From G963666535 sp963666535 (GTDB taxonomy: Bacteria > Bacillota > Clostridia > Oscillospirales > Oscillospiraceae), in assembly GCA_963666535.1 (NCBI GenBank), contig OY762913.1, positions 2,914,001-2,978,000 on the forward strand: a stretch of DNA of 64,000 bases, written 5' to 3'. Below are positions 18,274 to 27,508 of this stretch, in pieces. The translations under genes were made by a program, and so were the position numbers. The notes under the pieces were generated by a model. That model did no database searches, was not told where the DNA came from, and was given only the letters and a program-made list of their open reading frames with translations. Every line of letters starts with the position of its first letter. Positions within the stretch are counted from its first letter, which is position 1.

Positions 18274-19719
18274 ATGAATATTCTCTATGCCGCTTCCGAA
18301 GTCGCGCCTTTTATTAAAACAGGAGGTCTTGCCGACGTGGCGGGCTCCCTGCCGCCGGTGCTGGCAAAATCCGACCACGATGTGCGGGTGGTACTGCCCC
18401 TTTACGAGGGCATTGGCGCGGGCTGGCGCAGTCAGATGACCTGTGTGCTGGAAACCACGGTGCCGTTAGCGTGGCGCACGGCCTACTGCGGTATCTTCAC
18501 CCTCTCCCGCGGTGGCGTCACCTACTATTTTATCGACAATGAATATTACTTCAAACGGGCAAGTCTTTATGGGCATTATGACGATGGTGAGCGCTTTGCC
18601 TTTTTCTCCCGCGCCGTGGCAGAGCTGCCCGCCCTGCTGGACTGGATGCCGGACATCGTCCACTGCAACGACTGGCAGACCGCGCTGGTGCCTATTTACC
18701 TCATTGAGGTACGCAGCCGCGTACCCCAGCTGGCCGGCACCAAATCCGTGTTTACCATCCACAACATTGAATACCAGGGCCGCTACGGACCGGAAATTCT
18801 GGACGACGTGTTTGGTCTGGACGACAGCTGGTACAAAAACGGCACGTTGGAATGTGACGGCGACTTAAATCTGGTCAAGGGCGCCATCACGGTGTCCGAC
18901 GCGGTAACCACGGTCTCCCCCACCTATGCCCAAGAGCTGCACTATGATTTTTACGCCCATGGACTGGCGGGCGTCATTTCGGCCAACAGTGAAAAGCTGC
19001 ACGGCATTTTAAACGGTATTGACACCGAGGAAAACGATCCCAAAACCAGCCGCTGTATCCAGCAGTCCTATTCCGCCGGACGCATGGCCGGAAAGGCCGT
19101 CTGCAAGGCGGCGCTGCAGCGGGCCGTTGGGCTGGCAGAAAACTCCGATGTGCCTGTGGTGGCTTGCGTTTCCAGGCTGGTTCACCATAAGGGCTTCGAT
19201 CTGGTTGCCGCCGCACTGCCCGAGCTAATGAATCTGGACATCCAAATGGTGGTGCTGGGTACCGGAGACTGGAGCTATGAAGAGGCCTTCCGCACCGCCC
19301 AGCAGCAGTATCCCGGCCGCTTTTCCGCACAGATCATGTATTCTCCGGCCCTGTCTGCGGCAATCTATGCGGGGGCAGACGTGTTTCTGATGCCCTCCAT
19401 CAGCGAACCCTGCGGGCTGGCACAGATGATTGCCATGCGATTCGGCACCGTCCCCGTCGTGCGGGAAACCGGCGGGCTGAAGGATTCCGTGGTCCCTTAC
19501 AACAAATTCACCGGTACGGGCAACGGCTTCACCTTTGCAAATGCCACGCCTGGCGACATGGTCTGGGCCGTGCGGTGCGCCACAGAACTGCTTCGTCATG
19601 ATCCGGCGGCATGGCGTGCGCTGCAGAAAACGGGCATGACCGCAAACTTCAGCTGGGCCCGCTCCGCCCGGCTTTATCTGGAGCTCTACCACAGTCTCAC
19701 GGGCGATGCCGTGAAATAG
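18274..19719 (+). CDS. glgA: Glycogen synthase (ADP-glucose)
   Basis: GlgA extends alpha-1,4-glucan from ADP-glucose (GT5 family, GT-B fold). The 481-residue protein begins MNILYAASEVAPFIKTGGLADV, whose KTGGL motif binds ADP-glucose. It continues with the GT5 segments FTIHNIEYQG and GILNGID, and the C-terminal donor-site motif MPSISEPCGLAQMIAMRFG. The ATG at 18274 has AAAGGAG eight bases upstream and is the third copy of a repeated start region. A longer in-frame reading from 18160 is non-coding leader. Confidence 0.95.
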   Translation: MNILYAASEVAPFIKTGGLADVAGSLPPVLAKSDHDVRVVLPLYEGIGAGWRSQMTCVLETTVPLAWRTAYCGIFTLSRGGVTYYFIDNEYYFKRASLYGHYDDGERFAFFSRAVAELPALLDWMPDIVHCNDWQTALVPIYLIEVRSRVPQLAGTKSVFTIHNIEYQGRYGPEILDDVFGLDDSWYKNGTLECDGDLNLVKGAITVSDAVTTVSPTYAQELHYDFYAHGLAGVISANSEKLHGILNGIDTEENDPKTSRCIQQSYSAGRMAGKAVCKAALQRAVGLAENSDVPVVACVSRLVHHKGFDLVAAALPELMNLDIQMVVLGTGDWSYEEAFRTAQQQYPGRFSAQIMYSPALSAAIYAGADVFLMPSISEPCGLAQMIAMRFGTVPVVRETGGLKDSVVPYNKFTGTGNGFTFANATPGDMVWAVRCATELLRHDPAAWRALQKTGMTANFSWARSARLYLELYHSLTGDAVK

Positions 19720-19752
19720 TCCCCTATTCGACGCCTTTGATTGGAGAACACC

Positions 19753-22185
19753 ATGCAAATTTACACCGCCAAACAGCTGAAAGAGCTTATTACCGGCAAA
19801 CTTCTGCGCACCTATGGGCGCGATGTAGACCAGGCGCAGGAACTGCACATGTTCCGCGCCTGTGCCCTTGTCCTGCGGGACGTGATGTCCGCCCACGCTA
19901 TGGACACCGCCGACCGGGTATGGGATGCCCAGGTGCGGGAGGTTCACTACCTGTCTCTGGAATTTCTCATGGGGCGCTCCCTGGAGAAAAACGCCTTTAA
20001 CCTGGGCGTTTTAGATCCACTGAAACAGGCAATCTCGGAATTGGGCTTTGATCCTGCCTCCCTGTTTGAAAGCGAACCGGACGCGGGGCTGGGCAACGGC
20101 GGTCTGGGCCGGCTTGCTGCTTGCTATCTGGACTCTATGACCACGCTGGAGATCCCAGCCACCGGCTACTCCATCTGCTATGAGCTGGGCATTTTCAAGC
20201 AGAAGATCATTGACGGGCAGCAAGTGGAACTGGCGGATAACTGGCTGGACAAGGGGGACGCCTGGCTGATCCCCCAGCTGGACGAGACGGTCGAGATCCA
20301 CTTTGGGGGTACGGTGACCGACTATTGGCAGTGCGGCCAATGCCACCCGGAGCACACAGGCTACACCACCGTTCTGGCCGTGCCGCGGGACATGAAGATC
20401 GCAGGCTTTCAAACCGACCACACCAACACGCTGCGGCTTTGGAGTGCCAAGAGTCCCCTCCCGGTGGACATGAGCTTTTACTCCACCGGCGAGTATCTCA
20501 AAGCCGTGGAACAGCAGGCCACCGCCGAGGTAATCTCCAAGGTGCTCTACCCTGCAGACAATCACTATGAGGGCAAATCTCTCCGCCTGCGGCAGCAATA
20601 CTTTTTTGTCTCCGCCACGGTACAGTCGGTAATAAAAAGGCACCGGGCGCAATATGGCACCCTGCACAATTTTGCGGAAAAGCACGTGTTTCAGATCAAC
20701 GACACGCACCCCACGCTGGTCATCCCGGAGCTGATGCGCATCCTGTTGGATGAGGAGCAGTACAGCTGGAACGACGCGTGGAGCATCGTGACAAAAAGCG
20801 TTGCCTACACCAACCACACGGTGCTGGCCGAGGCGCTGGAGCACTGGCCGCAGAACCTAGTGGAATCCCTGTTGCCCCGGGTGTGGCAAATCATTCAGGA
20901 GATCTCCCGGCGCTATCAGGCGCGGCTGGAAACCGCCTTCCGCAACGACATCAGCCGGGTGGAAAAACTGGCCATTATCTGGGGCGGCGAGGTGCGCATG
21001 GCGAATCTGTGTATCTGCGCCTGCTTTGCGGTGAATGGCGTGTCCGCGCTCCATTCCGACATTTTAAAGCGGGAAGTCTTTCACGACGCCTATCTGCTGC
21101 GGCCGGAACAGTTTAAAAACGTCACAAACGGCGTGGATCACCGCCGATGGCTTACCGAGGTCAACCCCGCCCTGGATGCGCTGATCCGCCAGCACGTGGG
21201 GGACGGCTATCTGCTGCACCCGGAGGCGCTGACCGAGCTGGAATCCTGCAAGGACGATCCCGCCCTTTTGTCCCGACTGGGAGAGATTAAGACGCAGAAC
21301 AAAAATGCCTTTGCCGCCTATGTGGCACGGGAGACCGGCATTGTCCTTAATCCAGACGCGATGTTCGACGTGCAGGTCAAACGCCTGCACGAATACAAGC
21401 GGCAGCTGCTTAACGTGCTGAACATTTGCCGACTCTATCACAGGCTGCAGAATGACCCCGCCTGCGCTCTGCCCCCCCAGGTATTTTTGTTCGGAGCCAA
21501 GGCTGCCCCGGGCTACTATGTTGCCAAAGAGATCATCCACCTCATCCATTCTCTGGCCGACACGGTGAACAGCGACCCCGTGTGCAAGGATCGCTTACAG
21601 GTGGTCTTTTTGGAAAACTACCGGGTCTCGCTGGCGGAAAAGCTGATCCCCGCCGCCGATCTCTCGGAACAGATCTCCACCGCAGGTAAGGAGGCTTCCG
21701 GCACCGGCAACATGAAATTCATGATGAACGGTGCACTAACCATCGGCACGTTGGATGGCGCCAACGTAGAGATGCACCAGCAGTTGGGCGACCAAAACAT
21801 CTTCCTGTTCGGACTGCATGCCGACGAAGTAAACGAGTTGTGGAACAACGGCTACCGCTCCTATGAGTACTACATGCGAAACCCCGAACTAAAGGCCGCG
21901 CTGGATCATCTGACCGCCGGATTCCGGGACGGCGTTTCCTACTCTGGCCTTGCCAACCGCCTGCTGTTCGGGCAAAGCGGCCCAGCTGATGAGTATCTGC
22001 TGCTGGCGGATTTTGAAAGCTATTGCCGTGCCCACGATGCCGCCATGGCGCTCTACGCCGAAGACCGGGAAGACTGGAACAGGCGCTGCCTGTTCAACAT
22101 TGCCCGCTCGGGCATCTTTGCCGCCGACCGCAGCATCCGGGACTATGCCAGAGACATCTGGAAGGTGCCCACACGAACGGTGTAA
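19753..22185 (+). CDS. glgP: Glycogen/maltodextrin phosphorylase
   Basis: GlgP releases glucose-1-phosphate from glycogen with pyridoxal phosphate (GT35). The 810-residue protein has the family N-terminal region (VHYLSLEFLMGRSL), the substrate-site GNGGLGRLAACYLDS, and the PLP-binding Lys655 in GTGNMKFMMNGAL followed by TIGTLDGANVEM. The ATG at 19753 has TTGGAGAA upstream and follows glgA by 33 bp. It is last in the operon, so synthesis and breakdown are co-transcribed. A strong terminator follows. Confidence 0.96.
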   Translation: MQIYTAKQLKELITGKLLRTYGRDVDQAQELHMFRACALVLRDVMSAHAMDTADRVWDAQVREVHYLSLEFLMGRSLEKNAFNLGVLDPLKQAISELGFDPASLFESEPDAGLGNGGLGRLAACYLDSMTTLEIPATGYSICYELGIFKQKIIDGQQVELADNWLDKGDAWLIPQLDETVEIHFGGTVTDYWQCGQCHPEHTGYTTVLAVPRDMKIAGFQTDHTNTLRLWSAKSPLPVDMSFYSTGEYLKAVEQQATAEVISKVLYPADNHYEGKSLRLRQQYFFVSATVQSVIKRHRAQYGTLHNFAEKHVFQINDTHPTLVIPELMRILLDEEQYSWNDAWSIVTKSVAYTNHTVLAEALEHWPQNLVESLLPRVWQIIQEISRRYQARLETAFRNDISRVEKLAIIWGGEVRMANLCICACFAVNGVSALHSDILKREVFHDAYLLRPEQFKNVTNGVDHRRWLTEVNPALDALIRQHVGDGYLLHPEALTELESCKDDPALLSRLGEIKTQNKNAFAAYVARETGIVLNPDAMFDVQVKRLHEYKRQLLNVLNICRLYHRLQNDPACALPPQVFLFGAKAAPGYYVAKEIIHLIHSLADTVNSDPVCKDRLQVVFLENYRVSLAEKLIPAADLSEQISTAGKEASGTGNMKFMMNGALTIGTLDGANVEMHQQLGDQNIFLFGLHADEVNELWNNGYRSYEYYMRNPELKAALDHLTAGFRDGVSYSGLANRLLFGQSGPADEYLLLADFESYCRAHDAAMALYAEDREDWNRRCLFNIARSGIFAADRSIRDYARDIWKVPTRTV

Positions 22186-22266
22186 CCCCGCAGCCTCTGG
22201 CAGGTGCCTTTTCGTCCCGCTGCCGTTCATCTTCACACTTGAAAAAAAAGAACCTGACGCCCCCCG

Positions 22267-22302
22267 AAAAGCGGACTGCCGCCCTTGCGGCAGTCCGCTT
22301 TT
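22267..22302 (+). terminator. Terminator of the glycogen operon
   Basis: A perfect 16-bp stem (AAAAGCGGACTGCCGC and its complement) with a CCTT loop, closing in a TTTT run. A promoter for the next gene starts inside it. Confidence 0.9.
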
Positions 22303-22313
22303 CTTGCTATAAT
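22285..22313 (+). promoter_or_regulatory. Extended -10 promoter overlapping the glg terminator
   Basis: TTGCGG, 17 bp and TATAAT preceded by TGC (extended -10). The -35 box is the loop and 3' arm of the glg terminator. Confidence 0.7.
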
Positions 22314-22331
22314 CAATTCCATTGTTAGGAG

Positions 22332-23744
22332 GTGAGTCCCACGGTATTTTCCAGCCTTTCCTTCCTGTTTTTCTATCTGCCCCTTGTATTATTCGTCTAC
22401 TATATCACGCCCTTGCGTTGGCGAAACGGCGTTTTACTGGTGCTGAACCTGGTCTTTTACGCCTGGGGCGAGCCGGTGTATATCCTTATCATGTTCGCCT
22501 CTATTGCCATTGACTATATCCATGGGCGGCTGGTATCCCGATACAAGACACAGGGCAACGACCGAAAGGCGCGGCTTGCCGTTGCCTCCTCGGTGGTGTT
22601 CAATCTGCTGCTGCTGTTCTTTTTCAAGTACTGGGACTTTCTCGCAGAAAGCCTTTCGGCCATCGGGCTTCCCTTTATGCCTATTCTGGGGCTGGGTCTG
22701 CCCATTGGTATCTCGTTCTACACCTTTCAGACCATGAGCTACACCATCGACGTTTACCGTGGGGACGCGAACTGTCAGCGGAATCTGGTCAGCTTCGGCA
22801 CCTATGTCACTCTATTCCCCCAACTGATCGCCGGCCCCATCATCAAGTACAAGGATCTGGACGACCAGATCGACTGCCGCAGCCATTCTGTGGAAAAGTT
22901 TTCCTCCGGGGTGACACTTTTCGTCATCGGCCTTGCCAAAAAAGTGCTGATCGCCAACAACGTGGGAATGCTGTGGGACAGCTATCACGCCATGGCGGTG
23001 GGCGACCTGTCGGTGCTGGGCGCATGGCTGGGCGTGCTGGCCTTTACCTTTCAGATCTACTTTGACTTTTCCGGCTACTCCGACATGGCCATTGGGCTGG
23101 GGCGGATGCTTGGCTTTGAGTTTTTGAAAAACTTTGACTATCCTTATCAATCCCCCTCCATTACGGAGTTTTGGCGACGGTGGCACATTTCCCTGTCCAC
23201 CTGGTTTCGGGAGTACCTGTATTTCCCGCTGGGGGGCAACCGGGTGGGCAAAGTGCGCTGGTATCTCAACATCCTGTTGGTATGGGCGGCAACCGGGCTG
23301 TGGCACGGGGCAAGCTGGAACTTTCTCCTGTGGGGGCTTTATTTTGCCGCACTGCTCATTCTGGAAAAGTCGTTTCTGATGGCTCTGCTGGACAAGCTGC
23401 CGTGGGTTTTCCGACACATCTACACCATGTTTTTCGTTGTAGTCAGCTGGGCGATTTTCGCCATTGACGATCTTTCCCAACTGGGTGGTTATCTGTTCGT
23501 CATGTTCGGCTTGGGGGGCGTTCCCGCCATAAACGGCGACTTTTTTTACTATCTCACGGGTTATCTGCCCCTTTTACTGACGGCAGGGATCGCGTCTACT
23601 CCCCTGCTTGCCGGCGCATTCCGCAAACTGCCGGATCAGGTGAGTCGGGTCATTCTTCCCTTCCTACTGCTGGGTGGTCTGCTGCTGTCCACGGCCTATC
23701 TGGTGGACTCTACCTACAATCCGTTTCTATATTTCCGCTTTTAA
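22332..23744 (+). CDS. MBOAT-family O-acyltransferase (AlgI/PatA/DltB-like)
   Basis: A multi-pass membrane enzyme that moves an acyl group, usually acetyl, across the membrane onto an extracytoplasmic polysaccharide or wall polymer. The 470-residue protein has about 10-12 helices, the family segments FDFSGYSDMAIGLGRMLG and WRRWHISLSTWFREYLYFPLGG, and the catalytic-site histidine in GLWHGASWNF. Family members usually start MVFSSxxFLFFFLP. Here the matching position reads ACG-GTA-TTT-TCC at 22341, with AGGAGGTGA five bases before the ACG. The GTG at 22332 lies inside that ribosome site, so the true start may be a non-standard ACG. It pairs with the DHHW protein 15 bp downstream. Confidence 0.9.
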   Translation: MSPTVFSSLSFLFFYLPLVLFVYYITPLRWRNGVLLVLNLVFYAWGEPVYILIMFASIAIDYIHGRLVSRYKTQGNDRKARLAVASSVVFNLLLLFFFKYWDFLAESLSAIGLPFMPILGLGLPIGISFYTFQTMSYTIDVYRGDANCQRNLVSFGTYVTLFPQLIAGPIIKYKDLDDQIDCRSHSVEKFSSGVTLFVIGLAKKVLIANNVGMLWDSYHAMAVGDLSVLGAWLGVLAFTFQIYFDFSGYSDMAIGLGRMLGFEFLKNFDYPYQSPSITEFWRRWHISLSTWFREYLYFPLGGNRVGKVRWYLNILLVWAATGLWHGASWNFLLWGLYFAALLILEKSFLMALLDKLPWVFRHIYTMFFVVVSWAIFAIDDLSQLGGYLFVMFGLGGVPAINGDFFYYLTGYLPLLLTAGIASTPLLAGAFRKLPDQVSRVILPFLLLGGLLLSTAYLVDSTYNPFLYFRF

Positions 23745-23759
23745 GGAGGTTACGCGCCC

Positions 23760-24878
23760 ATGACAAAACGATATGCTGCCTTTCTGACCCTGCTTTTTGT
23801 GGGGTTTCTGGGCTTGTTCCTGTGCGCCCACCTTCTCACGCCGGACAAAAGCTTTTCCGAACTCGAAAACCGCTATCTCCAGCAGCTGCCCGCCCCCACA
23901 CCGGAGACCCTGCTAACCGGCAAGTTTATGGAGGATTTTGACGGCTATACCACCGATCAATTCGCCGGGCGGGACGGCTGGATCGCCGCCAAAGCACGGT
24001 GCGAGCGGCTGTCCGGCAAACAGGAAAACAACGGGATCTATTTCTGCGCGGATGACACCCTGATCACCCGCTTTGATCAGCCGGACGTGGCTTTGACTGC
24101 TAAGAATCTGGGTTATGTCTCGGCCCTGACGGACAATCTGGACGTACCGGTTTACTTTTCCCTGATTCCGGGGGCTGCCGCCGTCTGGGCGGATCGCCTG
24201 CCCGACGATGCGCCCAATGCCGACCAAACGGCTTTGCTGGAGACGGCAAAGCGCGGCACTTCCGCCATCTGGGCTGACATCGGCACGGCGCTCACCGCCC
24301 ACAGCGGCCAGGAACTCTTCTACCGAACCGATCATCACTGGACCAGCCTTGGCGCGTACTACGGCTACACGGCACTGATGGATGCCATGGGCCTGCCGGT
24401 CACGCCTTTGTCCGATTATGACAAAACTACGGTTTCCTCGTCATTTTATGGCACCGCCTATTCTGCCTCCGGCGCGTACTGGACGGCACCCGACCGGATC
24501 GACACCTATGTGCCGGACGAGGGACTGACTGTTACCTCCTGGGCCACCGGAGTTCCTACGACGACCGGCCTGTATGACGAATCGTATCTGTCCCTAAAGG
24601 ACAAGTACTCCTATTTTTTAGGGGGCAACCAGCCCCTGTGCGTCATCCAAACAGCACAGACCGATCCCCCCCGTCTGCTCATCGTGCGGGACAGCTACTC
24701 CGATTCCCTGGTTCCCTTCCTCACCGCCGATTTTTCCGAGATCCATCTGTATGACCTGCGCTATAACCGCCAAAGTGTTTCGGACTATGTGGCGGAAAAC
24801 GACATCGACATGGTTCTGGTCCTGTACTCCGTGGCAAACTTCGTCAGCGACAGCAACCTGTTTTTGCTGGCCCAGTAA
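23760..24878 (+). CDS. DHHW-motif protein, AlgJ/AlgX-like O-acetylation partner
   Basis: A 372-residue secreted or membrane-anchored SGNH-type protein. It has one N-terminal signal/anchor (about residues 5-27), then TDKSFSELENR-like text, the defining DHHW motif in YRTDHHWTSLGAYYGY, and a later serine block LLIVRDSYSDSLVPF that supplies the nucleophile. Proteins of this family receive the acyl group from the MBOAT partner and place it on a polymer. The gene follows the MBOAT gene by 15 bp with its own AGGAGG, so the pair is an operon. The acetylated polymer is not identifiable here; no polymer synthesis genes are adjacent. Confidence 0.88.
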   Translation: MTKRYAAFLTLLFVGFLGLFLCAHLLTPDKSFSELENRYLQQLPAPTPETLLTGKFMEDFDGYTTDQFAGRDGWIAAKARCERLSGKQENNGIYFCADDTLITRFDQPDVALTAKNLGYVSALTDNLDVPVYFSLIPGAAAVWADRLPDDAPNADQTALLETAKRGTSAIWADIGTALTAHSGQELFYRTDHHWTSLGAYYGYTALMDAMGLPVTPLSDYDKTTVSSSFYGTAYSASGAYWTAPDRIDTYVPDEGLTVTSWATGVPTTTGLYDESYLSLKDKYSYFLGGNQPLCVIQTAQTDPPRLLIVRDSYSDSLVPFLTADFSEIHLYDLRYNRQSVSDYVAENDIDMVLVLYSVANFVSDSNLFLLAQ

Positions 24879-24915
24879 CCGTTCGGGCGCGCCACACGAC
24901 ACCCGCTGACATTAC

Positions 24916-24954
24916 AAAACCCGGCCCATTCCACTTGGAATAGGCCGGGTTTTT
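24916..24954. terminator. Bidirectional terminator between the DHHW gene and metH
   Basis: The stem AAAACCCGGCC / GGCCGGGTTTTT with an AT-containing top serves the two convergent genes. Confidence 0.87.
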
Positions 24955-24964
24955 ATCCGGTCAC

Positions 24965-27472
24965 TCAGGCGCCGAAAATCTGTTTGGCAACCGCCACGGT
25001 CTCCATGGCGTCCTTGGCGTAAAAATCGGCATGGATGGTTTCGGCATACTGCCGGGTCAGCACCGCGCCGCCCACCACAGTCTTGCACCACGGAGCCTGC
25101 TCCCGCAGTAAACGTATGGTCTCCGCCATGGCGGGAACGGTGGTGGTCATCAGGGCGCTGAGTCCCACAAGGGGCACGGTTTCCCGGACACAGCGCTCCA
25201 CTATGGTCTCGGGCAGTACGTCTTTTCCCAAGTCGATGACCTGATACCCGTAATTCTCCAGCAAGACCTTGACAATGTTCTTGCCGATATCATGGATATC
25301 GCCATAGACCGTGGCAAGGAGAATCGTCCCCTTTTTCTCCTGTTGCTCGCCGGTTTTGGCCAGCGCGTCCTTAATGGCGTCAAACGCCTTTTTTGCCGCT
25401 TCCGCACTCATCAAAAGCTGGGGCAGATAAACCCGATTTGCCTCAAAGCCGCGGCCCACGATGTCCAGCGCGGGAATGAGCTGCTCGTTAATCACATCCA
25501 GCGACTGACGGCTGTGCAGCAGCTCTGCGGCCGCGGCCGCCGCCTGCTCGGCAAGGCCCCTTGTGATGGCATACTCCAGTGTGCCGGGTATGGCGGCGTT
25601 TTGCTCCGCCGGGGTCAGTGCCGCATCCGCCGGGCCGCTTGGCGCCGCCGGTTTTACTGCCGCGGGAACCGCAGCGCCTGCCGGCACATACTGTTCGGCA
25701 AAGGCAATATAGTCAGCGCACCGGGGATCATAGCCCGAAAGGGTGCAGAAGCAGGTGTGCGCCTTGCGAATCTCTGCGGAATTCGGATTTAAAATGGCAG
25801 CTGACAGGCCGTTTTGCATGGCCATGGTAAAGAACGCGGCGGTGATCAGCTCCCGCTGGGGAAGGCCAAAGGAGATATTGGACACGCCTAAAATCGTGTT
25901 GCCGCCCAGATCGTCGCGGATGCGGCGCAGGGTCTCCAGCGTGGCCAATGCCGCCTTATCGTTGGAGCTGACCGCCATGGCCAGGGGGTCAACGATGATA
26001 TCCTTCTTTTCAATCCCATATTCCGCAGCGGTGCGGTAGATTTTCTCTGCGATGGCGATCCGGCCGTCGGCCGTGTCTGGAATCCCGCCCTCGTCCAGCG
26101 TGAGCGCCACCACCACGCCGCCGTATTTCTCCACCAGCGGGAATACGGCGCGCATGGATGTAGCCTTGCCGCTGACGGAATTGATCATCGCCTTGCCGTT
26201 ATACCGGCGCAAGGCCCGCTCCATTGCCTCATAATCAGACGTGTCCAGCTGCAGGGGCAGGTCGGTGATGTCCTGAATACAGGTTACCGCGTCAGTGAGC
26301 ATAACTGCCTCGTCCACTTCCGGCAGACCCACGTTGACATCCAGAATATCCATGCCCTTCTCCGCCTGATCCAGCGCCTCGTCCAGCAGATAGTCCATGT
26401 CGTGCTCCCGCAGGGCCTGCTTCAGCTTTGGCTTTCCGGTGGGGTTGATGCGCTCACCCACCAGAACCGGCCGGTGGCCTATCTCCACCGCGTGGGTACG
26501 GGAGGATACTCTTGTTCGGTTCTTGACCGCAACAGGCACGGCCGTCTTGTTCTGGCACAGCTCCACCAAACGGCAAATATACTCCGGCGTGGTGCCGCAG
26601 CAGCCGCCTACCAGGCGCGCGCCCAGCTCCACGATCTCACCGATGTGAGCGGCAAATTCCTCCGCCGTTACATCGTAGCAGGGCTTCCCGTCTTTGGTGT
26701 GGGGCAGCCCGGCGTTGGGATTGACGATCAGCGGCAGACTGCAACCCTCCAGAAACCCGGGTACAAGCTTTTTCATCTGCGCCGGGCCGATGCTGCAGTT
26801 CATTCCGCAGGCGTCTACCCGCAGCCCCTCCAGCAGCGTTGTCATCGCGGCGGGGTCGGCCCCGGTGAGAAGCTTTCCATTCTCGTTATAGACATTGGTG
26901 ACGAAGACCGGCAGGTCGCAGTTCTCCTTGGCGGCCAGCACGGCGGCCTTGGTCTCGTAACTGTCACTCATGGTTTCGATCAGAACCAGATCGGCGCCCT
27001 GGGCCGCACCGATGCGGATGGTTTCGGCAAACAGCGCCACAGCGTCCTCAAAATCCAGGTCGCCCAATGGCTCCAGCAGTTTACCGCTGGGGCCGATGTC
27101 CAGCGCGATAAAGTGGGGGCGCTGGGCTGCGGGCACTCCCGTGGGGGTCAGCGCATCCGGTGGGACGGGTTCTTCCTCCACCCTTCGCTTTGCCTCCTGG
27201 GCATGTTTCAGCGCCGCCGTCACCACCGTTTCCAGGGTTTCCTCGCCGCTTTCGGCCTGGAATTTCAGTCGGTTGGCGCCAAAGGTGTTGGTCTTAATAA
27301 TGTTAGCGCCCGCCAAGAAATAGCGGTAATGCAGTTCCGTGATGACATCGGGATGTTTCAGATTCCAGCACTCCGGCTTTTCGCCGGGGCCAAGTCCCCG
27401 CTCCTGCAAAAAAGAGCCGGTACCTCCGTCAAAAAACAGAACCCCCTGCTTCATTGCCTGTGTCATGGTCAT
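24965..27472 (-). CDS. metH: Cobalamin-dependent methionine synthase lacking the reactivation domain
   Basis: It transfers methyl from methyltetrahydrofolate through cobalamin to homocysteine. The 835-residue protein has a homocysteine-methyltransferase barrel with the zinc cysteines Cys226 (NCSIGP) and Cys291/292 (GGCCGTT), a pterin-binding domain (about 330-600, GERINPTGK), a B12 cap and a Rossmann-type cobalamin domain with GDIHDIGKN, whose His727 is the lower cobalt ligand. It ends there: the fourth AdoMet/reactivation domain of long MetH is missing and is encoded as a separate protein just upstream. A long Ala/Pro-rich linker precedes the B12 cap. The ATG at 27472 has AGGAGG seven bases before it. 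Confidence 0.95.
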   Translation of the reverse strand: MTMTQAMKQGVLFFDGGTGSFLQERGLGPGEKPECWNLKHPDVITELHYRYFLAGANIIKTNTFGANRLKFQAESGEETLETVVTAALKHAQEAKRRVEEEPVPPDALTPTGVPAAQRPHFIALDIGPSGKLLEPLGDLDFEDAVALFAETIRIGAAQGADLVLIETMSDSYETKAAVLAAKENCDLPVFVTNVYNENGKLLTGADPAAMTTLLEGLRVDACGMNCSIGPAQMKKLVPGFLEGCSLPLIVNPNAGLPHTKDGKPCYDVTAEEFAAHIGEIVELGARLVGGCCGTTPEYICRLVELCQNKTAVPVAVKNRTRVSSRTHAVEIGHRPVLVGERINPTGKPKLKQALREHDMDYLLDEALDQAEKGMDILDVNVGLPEVDEAVMLTDAVTCIQDITDLPLQLDTSDYEAMERALRRYNGKAMINSVSGKATSMRAVFPLVEKYGGVVVALTLDEGGIPDTADGRIAIAEKIYRTAAEYGIEKKDIIVDPLAMAVSSNDKAALATLETLRRIRDDLGGNTILGVSNISFGLPQRELITAAFFTMAMQNGLSAAILNPNSAEIRKAHTCFCTLSGYDPRCADYIAFAEQYVPAGAAVPAAVKPAAPSGPADAALTPAEQNAAIPGTLEYAITRGLAEQAAAAAAELLHSRQSLDVINEQLIPALDIVGRGFEANRVYLPQLLMSAEAAKKAFDAIKDALAKTGEQQEKKGTILLATVYGDIHDIGKNIVKVLLENYGYQVIDLGKDVLPETIVERCVRETVPLVGLSALMTTTVPAMAETIRLLREQAPWCKTVVGGAVLTRQYAETIHADFYAKDAMETVAVAKQIFGA

Positions 27473-27508
27473 GGTATTTCCTCCTAAAAAACGCCGACGC
27501 CGGCGGGC

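Larger units (their letters stand above)
17741..18316 (+). repeat. Three tandem 192-bp copies of the glgA leader and first codons
   Basis: Three units start at 17741, 17933 and 18125 with an exact 192-bp period. They look identical until the last few bases of the third. Each holds a GC-rich folded leader, an AAAGGAG ribosome site and the first codons of glgA. In units 1 and 2 the frame ends after 14 codons, because an 11-base junction (actcccaccgt) ending in TGA replaces the glgA continuation; only unit 3 runs on into the full gene. Within unit 1, hairpins can form at 17780-17806 (GGCGGGC/GCCCGCC) and 17803-17846 (CGCCTGCG/CGCAGGCG, with an inner GCCGC/GCGGC). The identity of the copies suggests recent amplification, or an assembly error. 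17685-17740 holds nothing recognisable. Confidence 0.95.

Noticed and set aside
17741..18316. CRISPR-like repeat array
   Set aside because: Units are 192 bp, directly adjacent, with no unique spacers; it is a tandem duplication of a gene start.
26402..27487. 361-codon open frame opposite metH
   Set aside because: It is antisense to a gene with clear MetH motifs, has no domain and no ribosome site, and arises from high-GC codon bias.
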